Below, one piece after another: positions 6,587 through 7,461 of a stretch of 7,461 nt of DNA; position 1 is the first letter of the stretch; every line of letters begins with the position of its first letter. This DNA comes from Thermodesulfobacteriota bacterium (GTDB lineage: Bacteria; Desulfobacterota; DSM-4660; Desulfatiglandales; HGW-15). The notes below the pieces were generated by a model. The model saw nothing but the letters and a program-made list of their open reading frames with translations. It searched no databases and was not told where the DNA came from. The stretch covers positions 1 to 7,461 of the forward strand of contig JALOPA010000076.1 of NCBI GenBank assembly GCA_025454125.1, written 5' to 3'. Made by a program: the position numbers and the translations under genes.

Positions 6587-6650
6587 AAAAAAAGCCACGA
6601 AAGCTCAACGCCCGCACAGGGCGCCTCAAAGCCTTCGTGGCTCTAATTCG
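6587..6650 (-). terminator. Terminator-like hairpin in the nikA leader (element 1 of a related pair)
   Basis: On the minus strand AGCCACGAAGGC (6642-6631) pairs with GCTTTCGTGGCT (6604-6593) over 12 bp with one G-U. An inner stem CGCCC/GGGCG (6623-6619, 6613-6609) has a five-base loop. Seven U follow (6593-6587). It could end transcripts from the gene at 6876-7388 or attenuate nikA, whose ATG is 48 bases beyond the U tract. The flank ACGAATTAGAG and the outer arms resemble element 2 at 1367-1425, while the inner stem differs in sequence but still pairs. Confidence 0.75.
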
Positions 6651-6656
6651 TATTTG

Positions 6657-6667
6657 ATTAAATTGTA
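6657..6667 (-). promoter_or_regulatory. Possible -10 region for nikA
   Basis: An A+T-rich stretch just upstream of the leader hairpin reads on the minus strand TACAAT (6667-6662) overlapping TTTAAT (6662-6657), each one base from TATAAT. No good -35 is found at the usual spacing. If used, transcription would start near 6650, so the hairpin would be at the very 5' end of the nik mRNA. Confidence 0.3.
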
Positions 6668-6680
6668 ATTTGAAGCTGAA

Positions 6681-6694
6681 CCGTCTTCGGACGG
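6681..6694. other. 5-bp hairpin with a TTCG loop upstream of the nikA leader
   Basis: CCGTC (6681-6685) and GACGG (6690-6694) pair around TTCG, giving the stable C(UUCG)G tetraloop if transcribed on the plus strand. No T run follows on either strand. Its role is unknown; it may mark an operator upstream of the possible nikA promoter. Confidence 0.4.
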
Positions 6695-6776
6695 CCATTG
6701 ACACTGTGCGCTGTTTTCTAATACGGCTGCCCAGAGGATGTCAACTGAAAATGCATCTGCCTAAGCGCCCACCTCC

Positions 6777-6875
6777 CTATTTCGGATAAAGGGAAACTGG
6801 CTTTATCACCTGGACCACCTCCACAAACACGACGAGCAGTTCAGGTTGGAAAAGGCTTCTTGGGTCGAGGTCGGA
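6777..6875 (-). other. Post-stop in-frame extension of the hypothetical gene (possible coding remnant)
   Basis: After the TGA of the upstream hypothetical gene the same frame stays open for 32 codons to TAG at 6779-6777. It includes a hydrophobic tract ELLVVFVEVVQVIKPVSLYP with mostly G or C at third positions in its first half. There is no ATG and no visible ribosome site. An open stretch of this length occurs by chance about one time in five, so this is weak. It also contains the inverted repeat GATAAAG (6785-6791) and CTTTATC (6801-6807). The rest of the 337-base intergenic region (6695-6776) shows nothing I can name. Confidence 0.2.
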
Positions 6876-6894
6876 TCAGAATATTTTTCTGATC
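6874..6894. other. 8-bp perfect inverted repeat spanning the stop codon of the hypothetical gene
   Basis: GATCAGAA (6874-6881) and TTCTGATC (6887-6894) pair perfectly around a five-base loop, with the TGA stop (6878-6876) inside one arm. No T run follows on the minus strand, so it is not a classical terminator. It may protect the mRNA 3' end or be chance. Confidence 0.45.
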
Positions 6895-7388
6895 TCCTCT
6901 TGCAGTTGTACTCTCGTTTCCGACCTCACGCGAAGCCATTGAGGATCCGCATTCAGATTGGGCACGATAGCAGAACCTGAGATCCCTTTCTTCTTGAAAC
7001 CGTCGAGCAGAGCCTTTCGAAGGGATTCCTTTTGTTTCTCATCTTTCTTCTCAAAGTCAGCAAGAACTTTCTCCACAGCCGCCCATGCCGGCCCCGCAGT
7101 GCTTTTTAGCATCTTCAGAAGCGCTTCGTTGTTTGTCTCCACTTCCAGCCGTCCGACAAGCTCTTCCTTGAGAATCGGATCGACCAGATCTTTCTCCTTC
7201 GCTTGCAAAGCGGCCAATTCGACCTGGAATCTCTCGGTATCCAGGATGCCGTCTAGAGTCTTTTGAACAAGGCCTTTGATCTTGCCTTCCAGTTCCTGCC
7301 GCTTAAAGCCCTGCTTCTCTTCTTCGGTCACAGAGAACTTCTTGGCCTTCTCCATGATAATATCGAGTGTGCTCTTGATTTCAGCCAT
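6876..7388 (-). CDS. Conserved hypothetical protein, mostly helical and charged
   Basis: The product has 170 residues with no signal peptide or membrane segment, so it is probably cytoplasmic. It is rich in Lys and Glu and predicted mostly helical. The N-terminus MAEIKSTLDIIMEKAKKFSVTEEEK and the C-terminal segment GISGSAIVPNLNADPQW (135-151) look like conserved blocks of an uncharacterised protein family seen in anaerobic bacteria, perhaps a DUF family. I recognise the style but cannot give an accession. No catalytic motif is visible. The ATG at 7388-7386 has no clear ribosome site: upstream is GACTATAAA and then a 7-base repeat array. The C-terminus (RVQLQEEIRKIF) resembles the remnant at 306-422, with 22 identical bases. 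It has the same orientation as nikA but lies 337 bases upstream with a terminator-like hairpin between, so it is probably a separate transcription unit. Confidence 0.75.
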   Translation of the reverse strand: MAEIKSTLDIIMEKAKKFSVTEEEKQGFKRQELEGKIKGLVQKTLDGILDTERFQVELAALQAKEKDLVDPILKEELVGRLEVETNNEALLKMLKSTAGPAWAAVEKVLADFEKKDEKQKESLRKALLDGFKKKGISGSAIVPNLNADPQWLRVRSETRVQLQEEIRKIF

Positions 7389-7397
7389 TTTATAGTC

Positions 7398-7461
7398 GTC
7401 CGTTGTCCGTTGTCAGTTGTTCTTCAAGTGACGAGTGACAAGTCACGAGTGACGAGTAGTG
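7398..7461. repeat. 7-base repeat array with a strand flip, just upstream of the hypothetical gene
   Basis: Nine heptamers keep exact phase from 7398 to 7460: GTCCGTT twice, GTCAGTT, GTTCTTC, AAGTGAC, GAGTGAC, AAGTCAC, GAGTGAC and GAGTAGT. The first three are close to reverse complements of the later ones (AACTGAC against AAGTGAC), so the array inverts around 7419-7425. The array begins ten bases upstream of the ATG and continues past the window edge. Confidence 0.75.

Noticed and set aside
6539..6598. 20-residue N-terminal extension of NikA from a GTG start
   Set aside because: The GTG lies in the hairpin stem and U-tract region, while the downstream ATG has an AAAGGAGG site and is followed directly by a typical signal peptide.
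6698..6703. TTGACA resembling a plus-strand -35 box
   Set aside because: No reasonable -10 at 16-18 bases, and it would transcribe antisense to the gene at 6876-7388.
6595..6875. NikR operator upstream of nikA
   Set aside because: I found no GTATGA-N-TCATAC or similar long-spaced palindrome; only short inverted repeats of other sequence are present.
6876..6878. Selenocysteine codon at the TGA of the hypothetical gene
   Set aside because: No suitable stem-loop directly downstream. The Ile-Phe-stop ending gives a plausible natural terminus, and the open stretch after it could be chance.

Overview
The window carries a nickel-uptake locus from what is probably a Desulfobacterota (former Deltaproteobacteria) genome. 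That assignment is an inference. It rests on the YedF-type selenium protein next door, the moderate G+C content, and the short-period intergenic repeats (AAGTGCCTA and AAGTGAC types). I cannot name a genus.

Layout. Positions 1-170 (+ strand) hold the 3' end of a yedF-like selenium-metabolism gene. Positions 171-456 are a convergent intergenic region with two short-period repeat arrays and a small degenerate coding remnant. Everything after that is on the minus strand and reads right to left: a class I SAM-dependent methyltransferase (457-1347), and a complete five-gene nickel ABC transporter nikE-nikD-nikC-nikB-nikA (1486-6538). A 337-base intergenic region (6539-6875) follows, rich in hairpins. 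Next is a conserved hypothetical protein of 170 residues (6876-7388). A 7-base repeat array begins ten bases upstream of its start codon (7398-7461).

How the genes work together. NikA is the periplasmic binding protein, NikB and NikC form the membrane channel, and NikD and NikE are the ATPases. The genes are tightly coupled: two ATGA overlaps, a 3-base gap and an 18-base gap. The nickel-site residues known from E. coli NikA are all present, so nickel import is a firm call rather than generic peptide import. The methyltransferase follows nikE after a 138-base gap.

The most interesting feature is a pair of related hairpins, each ending in a seven-U tract, one just upstream of nikA and one just upstream of the methyltransferase gene. 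Their outer arms are conserved, and their inner stems differ in sequence but still pair. In the methyltransferase case the U tract is only 19 bases from the ATG, so the gene must be read through the hairpin. This suggests a shared attenuator-type control of transporter and methyltransferase, possibly a previously undescribed cis-acting RNA. It could also be a dispersed terminator-like repeat. A second link across the window is a 22-base perfect match between the tail of the hypothetical gene and the remnant downstream of the methyltransferase.
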